From NCBI RefSeq assembly GCF_026213295.1, contig NC_079419.1, forward strand, positions 25,700,111 to 25,764,110: a stretch of 64,000 nucleotides of DNA. Direction: 5' to 3'. The position numbers and the translations under genes were made by a program. Below the pieces are notes generated by a model. It ran no database searches, was not told where the DNA came from, and saw only the letters and a list, made by a program, of their open reading frames with translations. Shown piece by piece: positions 34,992-46,309 of this stretch. Source of the stretch: Gadus chalcogrammus. Lineage: Eukaryota; Chordata; Actinopteri; Gadiformes; Gadidae. Position 1 is the first letter of the stretch. Each line of letters opens with the position of its first letter.

Positions 34992-36038
34992 TAGGGATGG
35001 GAATTGATAAGAATTTCACGATTCCGATTCCGATTCCGATTCTGCTTATCGATCCGATTCCTTATCGATTCTCTTATCGATTCTCATTGGGTGAGAAAAT
35101 AAGTATAAATGTGTTTGTTTGCATTACATCTCTTTTATATCTGATCAGAAGTGCTTCTAGTATTAGGAAATTTTACATTTTCAAATCAATCGGTCTAGAA
35201 GAAAAAATATATGTTTCGCTTTTTAAGCCCAAATGCCATCATTATGTGCCATACAACTAAAAACACAGACTGAAAACAGCCAAGTAAGAGCTTGTGCCTT
35301 TTGGAATTCTAAAAGTGCTCATTTGCATTCAACTTGTAACAAAATTAAACTGACATAAACAAAATGAAGCATTGATTAGACAGAGATGTATTAGATGGGC
35401 CTACCTAATAAACCGTTGGAACACATAAGACCGGAAACCATAGCAATGCCGGTAAACAAACCCCGAGAAGCCCAATCCCTATGAGAGCACCCCACGCTAC
35501 GGCCATCCGGAGGCGACAGAGCTGTTGGCCGTGATATTATATATACAATTATAATATAGTATATAATATATTATATACTATTATATATAGAGCTCCGGGA
35601 GTCGCAAACTGCAACAATCACTTTCTCCTCCATTCCGCGGTTCACCCGGACTGCTGCACTGAGTTTGACGGCTGAACGCGGATTGGCTGTTACGTTACAC
35701 ATGTCACTCAGTTATCACGCTGTTGAACGCTGATTGGCTGTCATCACGACAAAAGCTTGTCATCGGTTTTCTCCCGCGAAAAACTCGCCCTTATACGCGT
35801 CTCTACGTTCACTTTGTATGGGATCTTGTCGCCCCGTCGCGTTTGGTGTGAACGCACAATGCGACATGTTTGCTGCCTTCTGAACCAAATCAAAGCAGCG
35901 TGTGTGTGACGTCACGACGCATTTACCGCGACCGGAACCGATAAGCGGAATCGTTAAGCAGGCTTGCTAACGATTCCAAGGAATCGGTTGACTCGGAACC
36001 GGTTCTGAACAAGAACCGGTTCTCGATTCCCATCCCTA
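34992..36038. mobile_element. hAT-type element with exact TSD CCCGTGAG
   Basis: Ends TAGGGATGGGAATTGATAAG and CGATTCCCATCCCTA, flanked by CCCGTGAG at 34984-34991 and 36039-36046. The subterminal region repeats CGATTCC. A TATA-rich palindrome lies near 35536-35590. No coding region is visible. Confidence 0.9.
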
Positions 36039-36133
36039 CCCGTGAGCTTCAATGGTTCTGGTGGTTTTATGACATCCATTCCGTCTTTCTCACACAGACA
36101 TTAACTATTTAACCATTTTTACACCTGGTACCA

Positions 36134-36264
36134 TGTAATGATATGCGACTGACATCTTAGCGGGTAAGTATTCAACTAACTTTATTAAGCATTTCGTTAC
36201 GTCACAGTCTCCAGCTACGGTGGCCTCTTAGGAACATAATACTGTCTTGCGGGATATCCTTACA
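36134..36264 (-). repeat. gypsy-2 LTR (5' in element sense)
   Basis: 131 bases matching 26082-26210, with TG and CA ends. TGGTACCAGG adjoins it on the internal side in minus sense, a candidate primer site. Confidence 0.85.
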
Positions 36265-36937
36265 GGTGGTTGTGTAATTGTTTATGTATTTACGTTTTAA
36301 TGCTAGGGAACATGCCGAGAAGATTATAGCCATGCATGGATTGTTTGAAAAAGTAGTTGGCTTGAACACGGAGGAGTCGCTCTGCTGTAGCGTGCATCTT
36401 AGCATCACACGGGCAGGTGCGTGGTAAGAAAGTTTCCGCAATTTCCTGACAATGCGTGTTGGCGCTGCGTTAATTTACCGTGTAAAATATATGCCAATGT
36501 GTGAATAAGCTGGCACAGTATTCTGTTTAAGTGTTGTTAGACAGTATTGTCAGTGTGTTTTAGCTGAAAAAAATACTTTATTGAAAAATGTGTTAAAGTT
36601 TAAAAATACTTTTGAGAGGTTTATCTTTTTTTTTTTTGTTAATAGCTATGGAAAAATGTCTCATGGTGAAAAGCTTTAAAATGTAGTACTTAGTACTCAA
36701 ACAAAGCACACTTTGCACACTTTGTTCCTTTGAGCTAATATGCTGCTTATTTACATGTTCTTTTGAAAGTTGTTTAGTTTTGCATATTGTGAAAAAAAAA
36801 ATAGGTATATCTAATATTTGAAATTGCATAAGAAATGCACTTTGTTGAATATTGTGAACATCATTACAACTTTGGACTTTGACTACAACACTGCGTCCTC
36901 GTGGTTCTTTCTATACCCCCCTTACAGGGGCGTAACA
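36265..36937 (+). repeat. gypsy-1 LTR end segment (or solo LTR)
   Basis: 36640-36937 matches 9861-10156 (TGTCTCATGG, AATGTAGTACTTAGTACTCA and CATTACAACTTTGGACTTTG), ending GGGGCGTAACA. It is followed by TTATATGTTGAC, which continues the 200-bp repeat interrupted at 8010. 36265-36640 is not matched elsewhere in the window. Confidence 0.65.
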
Positions 36938-37165
36938 TTATATGTTGACGTTTAACATATCTGGGATACGTTTCAACTAAAAATAATCCTAGAGGTAAAT
37001 AAATGGCAAAAAAGGCTGAGAACGAACGTATTGGCGATATGTTCAATAAAACGTAATCATGGACAAAATACGTTTTTCAGACAAAATACGTTAAATGAAA
37101 CTTTCCCCGAATGGGAAATATGCCTTAATGACAATGTGTTATATGTTGACATTGAACATATCTGG
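36938..37165 (+). repeat. about 200-bp repeat unit right of gypsy-1
   Basis: TGTTGAC followed by ACATATCTGGGATACGTTTC occurs at about 36944 and again at about 37144. The stretch between resembles 7800-8010 (GAACGAAC, ATGTTCAATAA, CGTAATCA, GGAAATATGCCTTAATGACA). Confidence 0.65.
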
Positions 37166-37846
37166 GATACGTTTCAATCAGAGCCATAGAGAGAAGAGTT
37201 GCGACACTCTGATCTCGCCGGCAGGGTGGTCATGGTTCATGTGAGTCTGTATAGTTCCAAAACACGCCGCGCTGTCATGTTCTTTTATGGGACTGACAGC
37301 AGCAATTGCAATATTGAATGGTAAATATAAATTAAAAAACATTCCCAAGTACTTTTCTGAATATTGTTGCATATTTGTAAATGTCAGTTTTACATTTGGA
37401 GTGGTAGGGTGACAACTGAAAGCTGCTTAGATACGTTTTTAAGTCTGAGGGAAAGCTTCACGTTCATGTTAGCATGGGTAGCACTAGGCTACTGACTTTA
37501 GTGGCTTAACCTTAACTTTAACCTTACTACATCTGTTCTGAAATCAGACGATACAAGATGTTAATTTTTGTGCAACTTGACCATTGGATTTCCTTGATTT
37601 TGCTTGTAATTCCGATTCAAGACTTACCCATGGTCAGAGAGCGATTGAGAAAGCAGAGTAGCAACAGTCCATTTAGCCTTTAGTTTCCAGGCAACTTCTT
37701 CTGATGAGGCAGGAGCTGAACTCACAACCATGATGCTTTTAAGACTAAGCCATACACAAAGTATCAAATATATTAAAGAATAACAAATCATTACGCTTGG
37801 ATGAATGAAATAGTACTTTTTTAATTTGACAATGAGTGAGACAATA

Positions 37847-37850
<4 letters not shown>

Positions 37851-37899
<49 letters not shown>

Positions 37900-37912
37900 T
37901 GGGTGTGGGTGT
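37851..37912 (+). repeat. (GT)n microsatellite
   Basis: About 22 pure GT units followed by GGTGTG units. The His/Thr frames on the opposite strand are artefacts. Confidence 0.97.
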
Positions 37913-38109
37913 AGCACTTTGATTGAACAAATGGAGTTAACAGGACGGCTGTCCCCAGTGCAGGCCAAAAAAAAGTAGGATAACCGTAAAAGTAAATATA
38001 AGGTGAAGAGCAAGATGACAGCAATATTTTTTTGACAACTGCCTTCTTTTTGTACCAAAGGTAGGTACAACAGGGAAATATTAGATTGCTAGTAGCCTAG
38101 TTGTTTATT

Positions 38110-38615
38110 ATATTTTTATTGTCAGGATTGCAAGTGCCCTGCCTCAGGTCAAGGCACAGAGGATGGCAGTCCAACAGCAGGGACATAGCGCTGGTTTGGC
38201 TTGATGGATGAGCTAATTGGCAGGTCAGCAGCCGTTACCGTCACCGCCAGTGGTAGCGGGCTCCCTCCCAACCAGGCCAGGTTAGGGTCAGAGTGGAGGA
38301 GGAGGATGAGGTGGAGGTGAGAGGAGTGGGGTAAGGTGCAGGAGCCAGCACAGCGACAGCCTCGGCAGGAGCAAACGCAGCAGCAGGGGCAGTTGCAGCG
38401 GGCGCAGCAGGGGCAGGAGCAGCGGGCGCAACAGGGGCAGTTGCAGCGGGTGAAGCAGTGGCGGGAGCAGGGAGAAGAGGGAGGGAGGATCCCTTCCTGC
38501 TTCAGGTGAGGGAGGACATCCTTTACCAGCGGCAGGCAGATCACAGAAGTGGAGTCAAGGGAGCGGTTTGACCGTTTCTTCTCTCTCCTTGAGCGTTTGG
38601 TTGAGAGGCGTGAAT
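38110..38615 (+). pseudogene. possible Harbinger Myb-like gene fragment with Gln/Ala-rich repeats
   Basis: Imperfect repeats based on GCAGGGGCAGTTGCAGCGGG (38375-38465) give Gln-rich or Ala-rich frames. A tail reads ESRERFDRFFSLLERLVERR, a leucine-rich helix like those ending Harbinger Myb-like proteins. The following 38615-38745 (AATAGTAATCAACC and CTGTAAATGTGA) is shared with 54775-54915 inside another Harbinger element. Frames are broken; the assignment is tentative. Confidence 0.35.
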
Positions 38616-38867
38616 GAATGAAGGATGGTATAAATTCAGTTAAATAATCTATCCAAATAAATACATGTTTATCAACACTTTGTATTTTTTACCCTGCATA
38701 ATAGTAATCAACCATACTGTAAATGTGACTTCAAAATGAATGAGACCATTGAATGAGAGGAGTCTGGAGGCAGTCAATCAAATATCGCGCTTCAGAAACT
38801 GCCAATCATAGGAAAGCCCGCCCTGCCTTGGTTCCCTCCCCCATAGTGCCAAAACTAAATACGCGCG

Positions 38868-39010
38868 CGAGAGCAGAACATCATTCGCGAGAGGCTGTTA
38901 CGCGCGAGAGGCTGTTTTGCGCGCGCAGAGGTAATTTGCGTGCGCGAGAGGCTGTTTTGCGCGCGCAGAGGTAATTTGTGCGCGAGCAGAGATCATTTGC
39001 GCGCTCGCAG
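38868..39010 (+). repeat. CGCGAGAG-based tandem repeat
   Basis: Repeats of about 49 bases containing GCGCGAGAGGCTGTTTTGCG and CGCGCAGAGGTAATTTG, strongly CpG-rich compared with the flanks. 39010-39560 shows nothing recognisable. Confidence 0.75.
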
Positions 39011-39555
39011 TTAATATCTACGCGTGTGGAATAATATAATACGCCCGAATGCATCTTTTATCACATTAGTGAATTATGGCACTAATGTGTCGCCATAGAA
39101 ATGGTGTAAATTAACACCTTTACAAGTTTTTAAAAATAAATAGTCAACCTTTCCAAACTTATTTCTCAATGTATGAACACGTGTTTGCAGAATCCCATTT
39201 ACAAGGTTTCAAAACCGGGAAACAAAGTTATACGCTGTTAGAACAGTGCCAGATTTGAAACTTTTTTTTCAGTGTTGCAAAACATTTTTTACAAGGTGTT
39301 GAGTTTTCAAACACAGAATTACAAGCTTTTGAAAGTTTTTTTTTCAGGTTTGAATTATGACAGGAAACTGGCTCCATACAGAAACTACTGGCGTATGACC
39401 ACACCCACAATGTATATATATTTTTAACATGTATATTTTGAGCTACATGTTAACTAAACTAATTGTGAGTAAGAATTAAGAATAAACGAATAGCCTAATG
39501 TTACTGCGCGCTTTTGCAGTGCCATCCGGAACACTCGTCATATGTCGGGCTAATT

Positions 39556-39640
39556 AGAATAATAATAATAATAATAATAAATGAAATGTATATAGCGCTT
39601 AATATGGTACTCTAAGACGCTTATATAGCCTATGTGCAAT
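39556..39640 (-). mobile_element. LINE 3' end scrap
   Basis: An AAT-repeat followed by ATATAGCGCTTAATATGGTA, identical to the 3' end of the minus-strand LINE at 40683. Only the last 80 bases or so are present. Confidence 0.65.
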
Positions 39641-40470
39641 GGAAACACCAACTAGGTCTGCATAGTCAAAAATTTCAAATGACAAATTCGACATTATAGG
39701 GAAGTTATTACTCCATATTTTATTTTAACAATCAGCTGAAGAACATACAAATACCTGCTGAAAAAATAATAAAAATAGGCTACAATCCGAATGTCCGAAC
39801 GCCTTTTTTCTGTCAATAGACAACATGGCTTAGCAAGTGCATTGCAAATACATTAATGAAAAGTAGAAATAAAACGTTGATAGGCTACTATAGCCAGGCC
39901 TATACAGAACGCATTTGGCAAAGTCAAACCAACGAACATAGCTTATGAGAAGTCATCCATCAAGCTATCAGACCTTCGATAATTTATACAGGGACTTTGC
40001 ACACATGACGATCTCATGTGTGCAATAACAGCTCTGTTTGAATCAGGTATGAAATAAGGTAGCCTACCCTATACAATTTAATTTTTTTACAACAAGAAAC
40101 GTATGGAAGTAAATCTGTGCCATCGGGTTTTGAAAACAAAAACACATTGAATTATAAGCACTGAATATTTATGCATTGAAATAACCTATCTGAATTTTTT
40201 GCCTCTGAATTTAACTCTTTACATTTTCAATATATCATATTCACCTTTATTATTCAATGTTAAAAAATTCAACGTTAAAATATTCAACTCCAATAGTTTC
40301 AATGTCCCAAAATTCAGTCCGCCAAAGTCACCATCAAAATTCAATGTACGAAATTCAGTAACATCCGGGGACCCAAGAAAGAGCAATCGATCCTAGATTG
40401 CGGTCAAACGAGTGGGCGCGTCGTTGGATACCTGACTCTCTCACGCGGGAAGGCAAAACAGATTTAGCCA

Positions 40471-40506
40471 TGTCCAATGGCAACAGCAGCAGTAACATTG
40501 CTTCAG
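40471..40506 (+). pseudogene. putative first exon in left arm
   Basis: ATG-led MSNGNSSSNIAS followed by a consensus-like donor GTGAGT at 40507. The right arm has the same start (MSNGNSSSNGTEPW) in mirror orientation. Whether it is translated is unknown. Confidence 0.35.
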
Positions 40507-40682
40507 TGAGTACATTTTTCTATATATATATGCCATAAGTATGGGTTGTTTCTGTAAGATTCAGCAATGGACAATACTAACGGACACTTGTACATAAGAA
40601 GGACGTCGAATTGAAAAATAAGGGTAGTTCGGAATTTTGGACATAGGGCCTGGTGCCTCATTACAGAAAGAATCCTAACTTA

Positions 40683-41295
40683 ATAATAAATTAAATGCAT
40701 ATAGCGCTTAATATGGTACTCTAAGATGCTTTACATATTGCCCTATCAAAACTATGTAAGACAGACTAGGAATAAAAGAAAAACAGAGGTTAAACATGAA
40801 GAATAAGGTGGGAGTTCGGTGGGGAAGGCTAGTGTGAAAAGGTATGTTTTGAGGGCAGATTTGAAAGAAGAGAGGGTTAGAGAGACTTTGATGTGGGAGG
40901 GGAGTCAATTCCAAAGGGTGGGGGCAGCAACTGAGAAGGCCCAATCACCCCAAGTCCGTCGCTCAGTCCGTGGAACTTGTAGCAGGTTGGCAGAATTGGA
41001 CCTGAGGAATCGGGAAGGGGCTTGGTGATGGAGGAGGTCGGCAAGGTAGGGGGGGGCTAGGCTGTTGAGGGCCTTGTAGGTGATGAGTACGATTTTGTAG
41101 TTGATTCTGTGTTTAATTGGAAGCCAATGGAGTTCACGGAGGACAGGTGTGATGTGTTCTCTGGAGCGGGTACCAGTGAGGAGGCACGCAGCTGAGTTCT
41201 GGACATATTGAAGTTTTTTGAGGACTTTGTTGGTGGTGCCGTAGAGAAGACCATTGCAGTAGTCAAGCCTGGATGAAATGAAAGCGTGGATGAGT
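40683..41295 (-). mobile_element. LINE fragment, minus strand, with TSD ATCCTAACTTA
   Basis: The minus-strand translation gives the C-terminal LINE region: [40 protein letters not shown] and ALNSLAPPYLADLLHH. ATCCTAACTTA flanks both sides (40672-40682 and 41296-41306). 5'-truncated. Confidence 0.85.
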
Positions 41296-41708
41296 ATCCT
41301 AACTTAAGTTAGGGACTGAAAGATAGGAAAAATCCTAATTTCCTATTACAGAAGCAGTTCCTAACCTGTTGGCCGTTTCCTATCTTAATTTTTGGCATCC
41401 TATCTTATCTTAATTTAGGTAGTCCTAACTAGTGGTGCCGAGATGATGCCTCATGAAACGTCAAAGCCTCAAAGCCAGATGAACCACCAAAGTGGTTCGT
41501 GTTCGAAGCTTCAAATGAGTACGCTAGGGACATCTAGTGGTGAATGAAATTATGACAACCCAACCCAAAATGTGATTTTTGCTTCGTGTGCCGATACAAC
41601 ATTAAATCATTTGAGAATGAAGTCATTTCAATGATACATCTGTGTGAGTGTGACATTCATAAAATGGTACAGAGCTCATGCTAGAAAATAAATCATTTGG
41701 CAAAAGTG

Positions 41709-41921
41709 TGTCTTAACAGACGCTTTTATCCAAAGCGACTTACTTCGGTATATACACACATTGACGGCAGAGTCACACATGCAAGGCGACAGTCAGCTGT
41801 CAGGAGCAAAGTGACAGGGTCACAACAACACTGAGCTAGGAGGAGCTGGGGATTGAACTAGCAACCTACTGGTTACAAGTCAACTGCTCTACCTCCTGAG
41901 CTAAGCCGACCCACACTGCAT
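41709..41921 (-). mobile_element. tRNA-derived SINE (-)
   Basis: On the minus strand: GGCTTAGCTCAGGAGGTAGA (A box), GGTTGCTAGTTCAATCCCC (B box), and the tail AGTCGCTTTGGATAAAAGCG. Same type as the SINE at 12427. Confidence 0.85.
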
Positions 41922-42239
41922 GATAACTGAGAAGGACTTATTAATTTAATAGCCATTAAAGTGTTCTGGACAGTGGTTATTGAAACCTTATTGGGAGCAA
42001 CTAGATGAAAATGCTCCCAAACAGGGGAAAACCTTCTCTTCTTGGCAAACTCCATGATGAATAATGAACGTGATGTTTCGATTGATACTACAGAAAATGC
42101 AATGCTCAAACTACTACGATCACAGACTAGTGGTATATTGAATATACCACAAGGTTGTGATCGTATACGGGACATCTTTATAGTCGAAATCTCCCGCCAA
42201 TACTGAACCCATATTTCGAAGCAGAAGTCCGAGGCGAAG

Positions 42240-42781
42240 GGTGTGTTCGAAACCGCCTACTTGCTTACTGCTTACTACCTACTAAATATTTGGCTTACTT
42301 CTCGAATCCTTAAATAATAATTGAGTACTCCATTTGAGTAATCGACGTTCAGAAGACCGTCCTTACTTAACCACCTCAGATGACGTGAATCAAATGACGT
42401 GTCAATAACCTACCGGCCGGGCGCCGTTAATAAATGTTATAAATAAATATATAAACGTCACGTTTAACGTCACAGTACACCTTCAACCTAAGGATTTGCG
42501 GTGATATGTTAAAACAATTATTAAACAATTATTAAAAGCACTGCTGCTGCGGCTCCCCGTTTAGCGCCATTGCTTCCACTGTTCTTTTGAATAGACGCAG
42601 TGCATTCTGGGGCAGTTGAGTACGTCTAGTAAGCTAGCGATGCTTACTCAAAATCTTTCCGGAAGTAGAAGACATTCGGATACTACTCGCTTACCTAAAC
42701 TCGCTTACTAAGTTCTCGCTTACTCAATTTGACGTCATAGTTAGTAGGAGTAGTAAGCAAGTACGCGGTTTCGAACACACC
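42240..42781. mobile_element. MITE with GGTGTGTTCGAAACCGC ends
   Basis: Perfectly inverted ends GGTGTGTTCGAAACCGC, flanked by CGAAG on both sides (42235-42239 and 42782-42786). The subterminal region repeats TTGCTTACT and AGTAAGCAAG. No coding region. Confidence 0.85.
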
Positions 42782-43202
42782 CGAAGCCTCGAACGTCACA
42801 CCCTACGTCATTTCGCCAACGTGAATCCTACTCGAAGCGGAGCTTCGCTGGGGGAGGAGCCGAGATACTCGACACACGCCTCGATGCCTCGACGCAAAAC
42901 GTAACATCACTAGTCCTAACTGTTCTTTCAACAGATTTTTCGATCGGCAATCGTCAGGTTATGTCTGTTTCTGCACTCAGAGTGTGCATGAGATTGATAG
43001 AATGAGTTACCCATGACGTTAAAAGAGGATATTTGTTAATGACGGCAAGCTAGTAGCATTAGTACTACGTCATGGCGGGTATTGGTACAGAGAACAAGAA
43101 GAAGTAGTAATAAAGTAGTAAAGTAATTCTTCCACCAAATTCAAAAATTAAATGTCTTTGCAGGCGATAAAATGAAATTTAAATACAAATGTAACAAATC
43201 AT

Positions 43203-44140
43203 CAGAGGTGGAAAGAGTACTAAAATATTTTACTAGTTACTCTGTACTGTTACTCTGTTGAAATTGTACTCAAGTACGAGTAAATTTACCGGTCAAAAAA
43301 TCTACTCAAGTAAAAGTAAAAAGTAAATAATTTAAAATGTACTTTAAGTAAAAGTAAAAAGTTACTTTTTACAATCAGTGTTTTCTGCCTCTACTGTGAT
43401 GTGCAAAAGCCCACCTGGGAAATCGAAAGCCCACCTGGCAAATTCCCATTGTCATTGTGACACAGCACACAGTGCTCAGTCACTGCACACAACAAAATTG
43501 CATTTATGCCTCACCCATGCAAGGGAGCAGCCCCAAATGGCAAAATGACTACTCACGGTAAAAACTCAACGTGCTTTCGGAGATTTGACGTCGAATTCTT
43601 GTAAGCTGATATGTTGGACTTCTTCGGCACACATAGTTTACATTGCATGATATAGCTTTCTCCTCGTTTCTCCACGAAGCAGAACATGTTTTCAAGATAG
43701 GGCCAGGGGTGCATTAGGTTAGAGGATGAACGGCTCGTGTTGGTCTCCTCTGAAGTAGCAGGTGAATCTCCATCGTCTGCCTCCATGTCAGCCATCATCG
43801 TTTGAGTGAGAGACAGATCGTACGCGCCAACACTCTTTATAAAAGAACTAGGTTCTAGGCTAGAATTCTAGAGCTGCCGGCGCGTAGGGGCACAACGTTC
43901 AGTTTTTTTTACATCCCATAATTCATTACCAGAACACGTTTTTTTTGTTTCAGTGAGATTTTTTTTTACTCAGTAACGCTTGTGCTGTAAAATGTAGCGA
44001 AGTACATTACTCCAAAGAAAATGTACTTGAGTAAAAGTAAAATTACACATTTTAAAAAGTAGTTAAAAAAGTACAAGTACACAAAAAAGCTACTCAATTA
44101 CAGTAACGCGAGTAATGTAATTCGTTACTTTCCACCTCTG
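43203..44140 (-). mobile_element. hAT element with exact TSD CAAATCAT
   Basis: Ends CAGAGGTGGAAAG and CTTTCCACCTCTG, flanked by CAAATCAT at 43195-43202 and 44141-44148. The arms are rich in ACTCAAGTA and GTAAAAGTAA motifs. It carries a BED-finger exon on the minus strand. Confidence 0.92.
43553..43798 (-). pseudogene. hAT transposase N-terminus with BED finger
   Basis: Starts MMADMEADDGDSPATSEETN, then PYLENMFCFVEKRGESYIMQ and CKLCVPKKSNISAYKNSTSN then LRKHVE. The Cys pair and His match a BED-type zinc finger of hAT proteins. The rest of the transposase is deleted, so it is a non-autonomous derivative. Confidence 0.75.
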
Positions 44141-44450
44141 CAAATCATTATGCGGTCTCGGTACCCTTTTAGCCATCACATTTCTGTTGTGATCTTCCTC
44201 GTCTTCATTGTCATACAGACCTACTAGCAGCTACCATTTTCTTCTGTTATTGATAGTTATTTTGAATTTAGGACAGGGTGTATGGCCACCTAACTTAGGG
44301 ATCCTAACTTAAGAAATTCCTAACTTAGGATAGTTCTGTAATGGCTAAATTCCTCACTAAAGATAAGATAGGATTTCTTCCTAAGTTAAGTTAGGACACC
44401 TCCTTCTGTAATATCAAAACTCCTAAATGCCTTCCTATCTCAAGATAGGA

Positions 44451-44916
44451 CGTCACCACACCCGCACTTGGAACTCGGCACAGAGATGGCACATAGAGAT
44501 GGCACATAAAACTCTCCACATGACCCGACTTATAGTGGTTTTCACCTCTTTCTATGCTTTTATCCTCGCCTTGAAAAAAAGTGGTGAAGTGGAGCTGAGA
44601 GATCACCATCTCTGTGCCGAGTTCCAAGTGCGGGTGTGGTGACGTATATCATATGCGTCGAGAGCAGCGAAGAGCTGTAGTTCACAAAGCGGCCTCACAT
44701 AAAACCTAAAATTATCAAACTTCTTCACTTTTTTGTTTTCTTTGCATGAAAAATTATCATTTAAATCCACAAACAACATATGTGTAATTCAGGGCATATA
44801 AAGACTGGGACCAGAAAATAATTATTTTCTCTCCATTGACACCCATTCATATTTTTCGATCTCATAGGTCCCATGAGCTCTACCGGAAGGGGCGTGACTT
44901 CGCCACTCTATACGAT
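44451..44916. mobile_element. palindromic MITE, copy B (left arm mostly missing)
   Basis: 44640-44916 matches the right arm of copy C (CAAACAACATATGTGTAAT, CTCATAGGTCCCATGAGCTC, CGCCACTCTAT). The loop, 44451-44640, carries the peptide [20 protein letters not shown] then KSGHVESF on the minus strand. A CACACCCGCACTTGGAACTC block is inverted at both sides of the loop. Confidence 0.7.
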
Positions 44917-45480
44917 CGAAGTCTCCCTTTTTAATATGAGTTATTTAGTAACTGATTTGTTGTAGGCAGGAATCCCGGACTTTCCACCTGTGTGTTAAAT
45001 ATATATAGTGCCATGGAGACCTGGCGTGGTATGGTCAAAAGCTTATAGCATACTAAAAGTACCGTGAGGAGAATCTCGCATGTTGCCTCCTTCATGCTAA
45101 TCCTGACCTACACCATCGCACGTTGCACAGTATGTGGATAGACCAATTGCCTCTATCAAATAATGCTCCCACTGCAGAATCACGTGATGTTACAGCACTA
45201 CTCACCCCATGAACATTGTTTATGCTGTTTAATAATGTATATATTGAAGATTTCAGGGGTTTAGTATGTGCAATGTATGTAATGTAAAAAAAATGGCACT
45301 TCAAGAAAAAACAAATAATCAATTCAACTAAATAAATAACTTCAACTACAAAAGTGTAGCAAGTATTGTTAAAACTTCTATATATTTGTGAATGGGATTA
45401 TGCATGTGTGGGTTTATATATGCAATAGCTCATAATTATTCAAAATATCCAATAATACAAACACTTTATTTTGAGTCACG

Positions 45481-45574
45481 TTATTTCAATGCATAAATAT
45501 TCATTGCTTAGAATTCAATGGGTTTTTATTTCCAAAATCCGATGGCACAGATTTACTTCCATAAGTGATGCACA
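45481..45574. repeat. extra copy of the 8.46-kb element's right terminus
   Basis: Matches 48481-48563 (TGCATAAATATTCA, AATTCAATG, CCGATGGCACAGATTTACTT, CCATA) in the same orientation. It may be the end of a second related element. Confidence 0.7.
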
Positions 45575-46309
45575 ACACTGCTTAGAGGGCTCAAAATTAA
45601 CTCTCGCCAAACTGGGTAAAGTAGTCTTAAGTTATTGAGTCCACCCGCCACTTGGGCTGGACACATCTTGTCCTTCAGCTGCAGAGAGCTGAGAGCAGTC
45701 AACAGTAGCCTATAGACACATTTTGAAATAAGCCATGGAAGAACTACTCCAAAAACATTCACAACAACCTATTTAATTTATCCTAAATTGTAGAAATATG
45801 TATACAAATTAATTGAATAGGCTGTGTTCAATGTATAAAGTTTGGTTTTAATTAAAAGGAAATGTTCTAAAAATGTTTATCATTATTACAATAATTATGT
45901 GTATAGATAAACAATATACAGATATAGATATTAATATCATTGTTCTATGGGGGGGAAACAATCTGAATCAGCAAAAGTTGCTATTGCCAGGTTAGGCTCT
46001 TGTCTAAATAAGTGCAGCCCTATTCATTTTTTCTACAATTATTACTGCACACAAGGATATAATATTGATTGTGAATCTCAAATGAGACCAAGATGACATG
46101 CTCAAAGGTAATTAGAGTGAAATGTAAGGGTTAAGGTTATGCAAGTTTTCGATCAAACTGTGTGCTACAAAATTAATTTTTATGCTACTGAATTTTTGTG
46201 CTTGCTGGCACCAGTGCTACCACTTAAAAGAAAATAAGCGAACAGCCCTGGATATGCATTTATAGTTTTTCCTTAATGTATTCACTGTTTTTATATTCTT
46301 GCTTTTAAC

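Larger units (their letters stand above)
26082..36264 (-). mobile_element. gypsy-2: second Ty3/gypsy element, minus strand
   Basis: Flanked by two near-identical short LTRs (26082-26210 and 36134-36264), each starting TGTAATGATATGCG and ending ATATCCTTACA. On the minus strand a purine tract AAGGGAGA abuts the 3' LTR at 26211 and TGGTACCAGG abuts the 5' LTR at 36133, as expected for a PPT and a primer site. Minus-strand order: gag (from ATG at 36079), zinc knuckle, protease, RT, then a pol tail near 26700. RNase H and most integrase are missing. Target flanks GTTGG/GGTGG are imperfect. Three hAT elements and a Harbinger element lie inside. Confidence 0.8.
8011..36937 (+). mobile_element. gypsy-1: nested Ty3/gypsy LTR retrotransposon locus
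   Basis: Outer boundaries are inferred from TGTTATGG at 8011 and GGGGCGTAACA ending at 36937, with TTAT on both outer sides. The 5' LTR ends at 10156. A tRNA-primer-like site follows two bases later, and a purine tract precedes the 3' LTR start at 21610. The internal order is gag, CCHC finger, MYND-like finger, aspartic protease, reverse transcriptase, RNase H, integrase and C-terminal tail, which is Ty3/gypsy order. All coding parts are broken by frameshifts, stops or other elements. The 3' LTR is split by a LINE (21906-25931) and by gypsy-2 (26082-36264). An alternative reading is a solo LTR at about 36640-36937 next to a truncated 3' LTR ending near 26067. Confidence 0.7.
41430..42912. mobile_element. 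hAT-type element with exact TSD GTCCTAAC
   Basis: Short ends TAGTGGTG and CATCACTA, flanked by GTCCTAAC at 41422-41429 and 42913-42920. It contains a minus-strand SINE and a 542-bp MITE. The repeated block CGAAGCTTC/GCCTCGAA in the arms is also inverted. No transposase is visible. Confidence 0.8.
40640..44450. mobile_element. MITE-like carrier of CCTAACTT repeats, heavily invaded
   Basis: The left (CATTACAGAAAGAATCCTAA, about 40660) and right (reverse complement of TTAGGACACCTCCTTCTGTA, about 44391-44410) carry inverted TTACAGAA...TCCTAACTTAAGTTAGG motifs. A similar pair lies at about 44280-44345. The LINE and the hATs at 41430 and 43203 sit inside. Boundaries are approximate. Confidence 0.4.

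Noticed and set aside
35536..35590. TATA-rich palindrome as a promoter
   Set aside because: It sits inside a non-coding hAT element and looks like a simple AT palindrome.
37745..37930. His/Thr-rich open frames
   Set aside because: They translate a GT microsatellite and have no other support.
38149..38544. Cys-rich minus-strand frame
   Set aside because: It is the antisense of a GCAGGGGCAG repeat; the regular Cys spacing comes from the repeat.
40199..40396. Asn/Phe/Ser-rich frame
   Set aside because: It lies in the inverted arm and arises from ATTCAA-type repeats.
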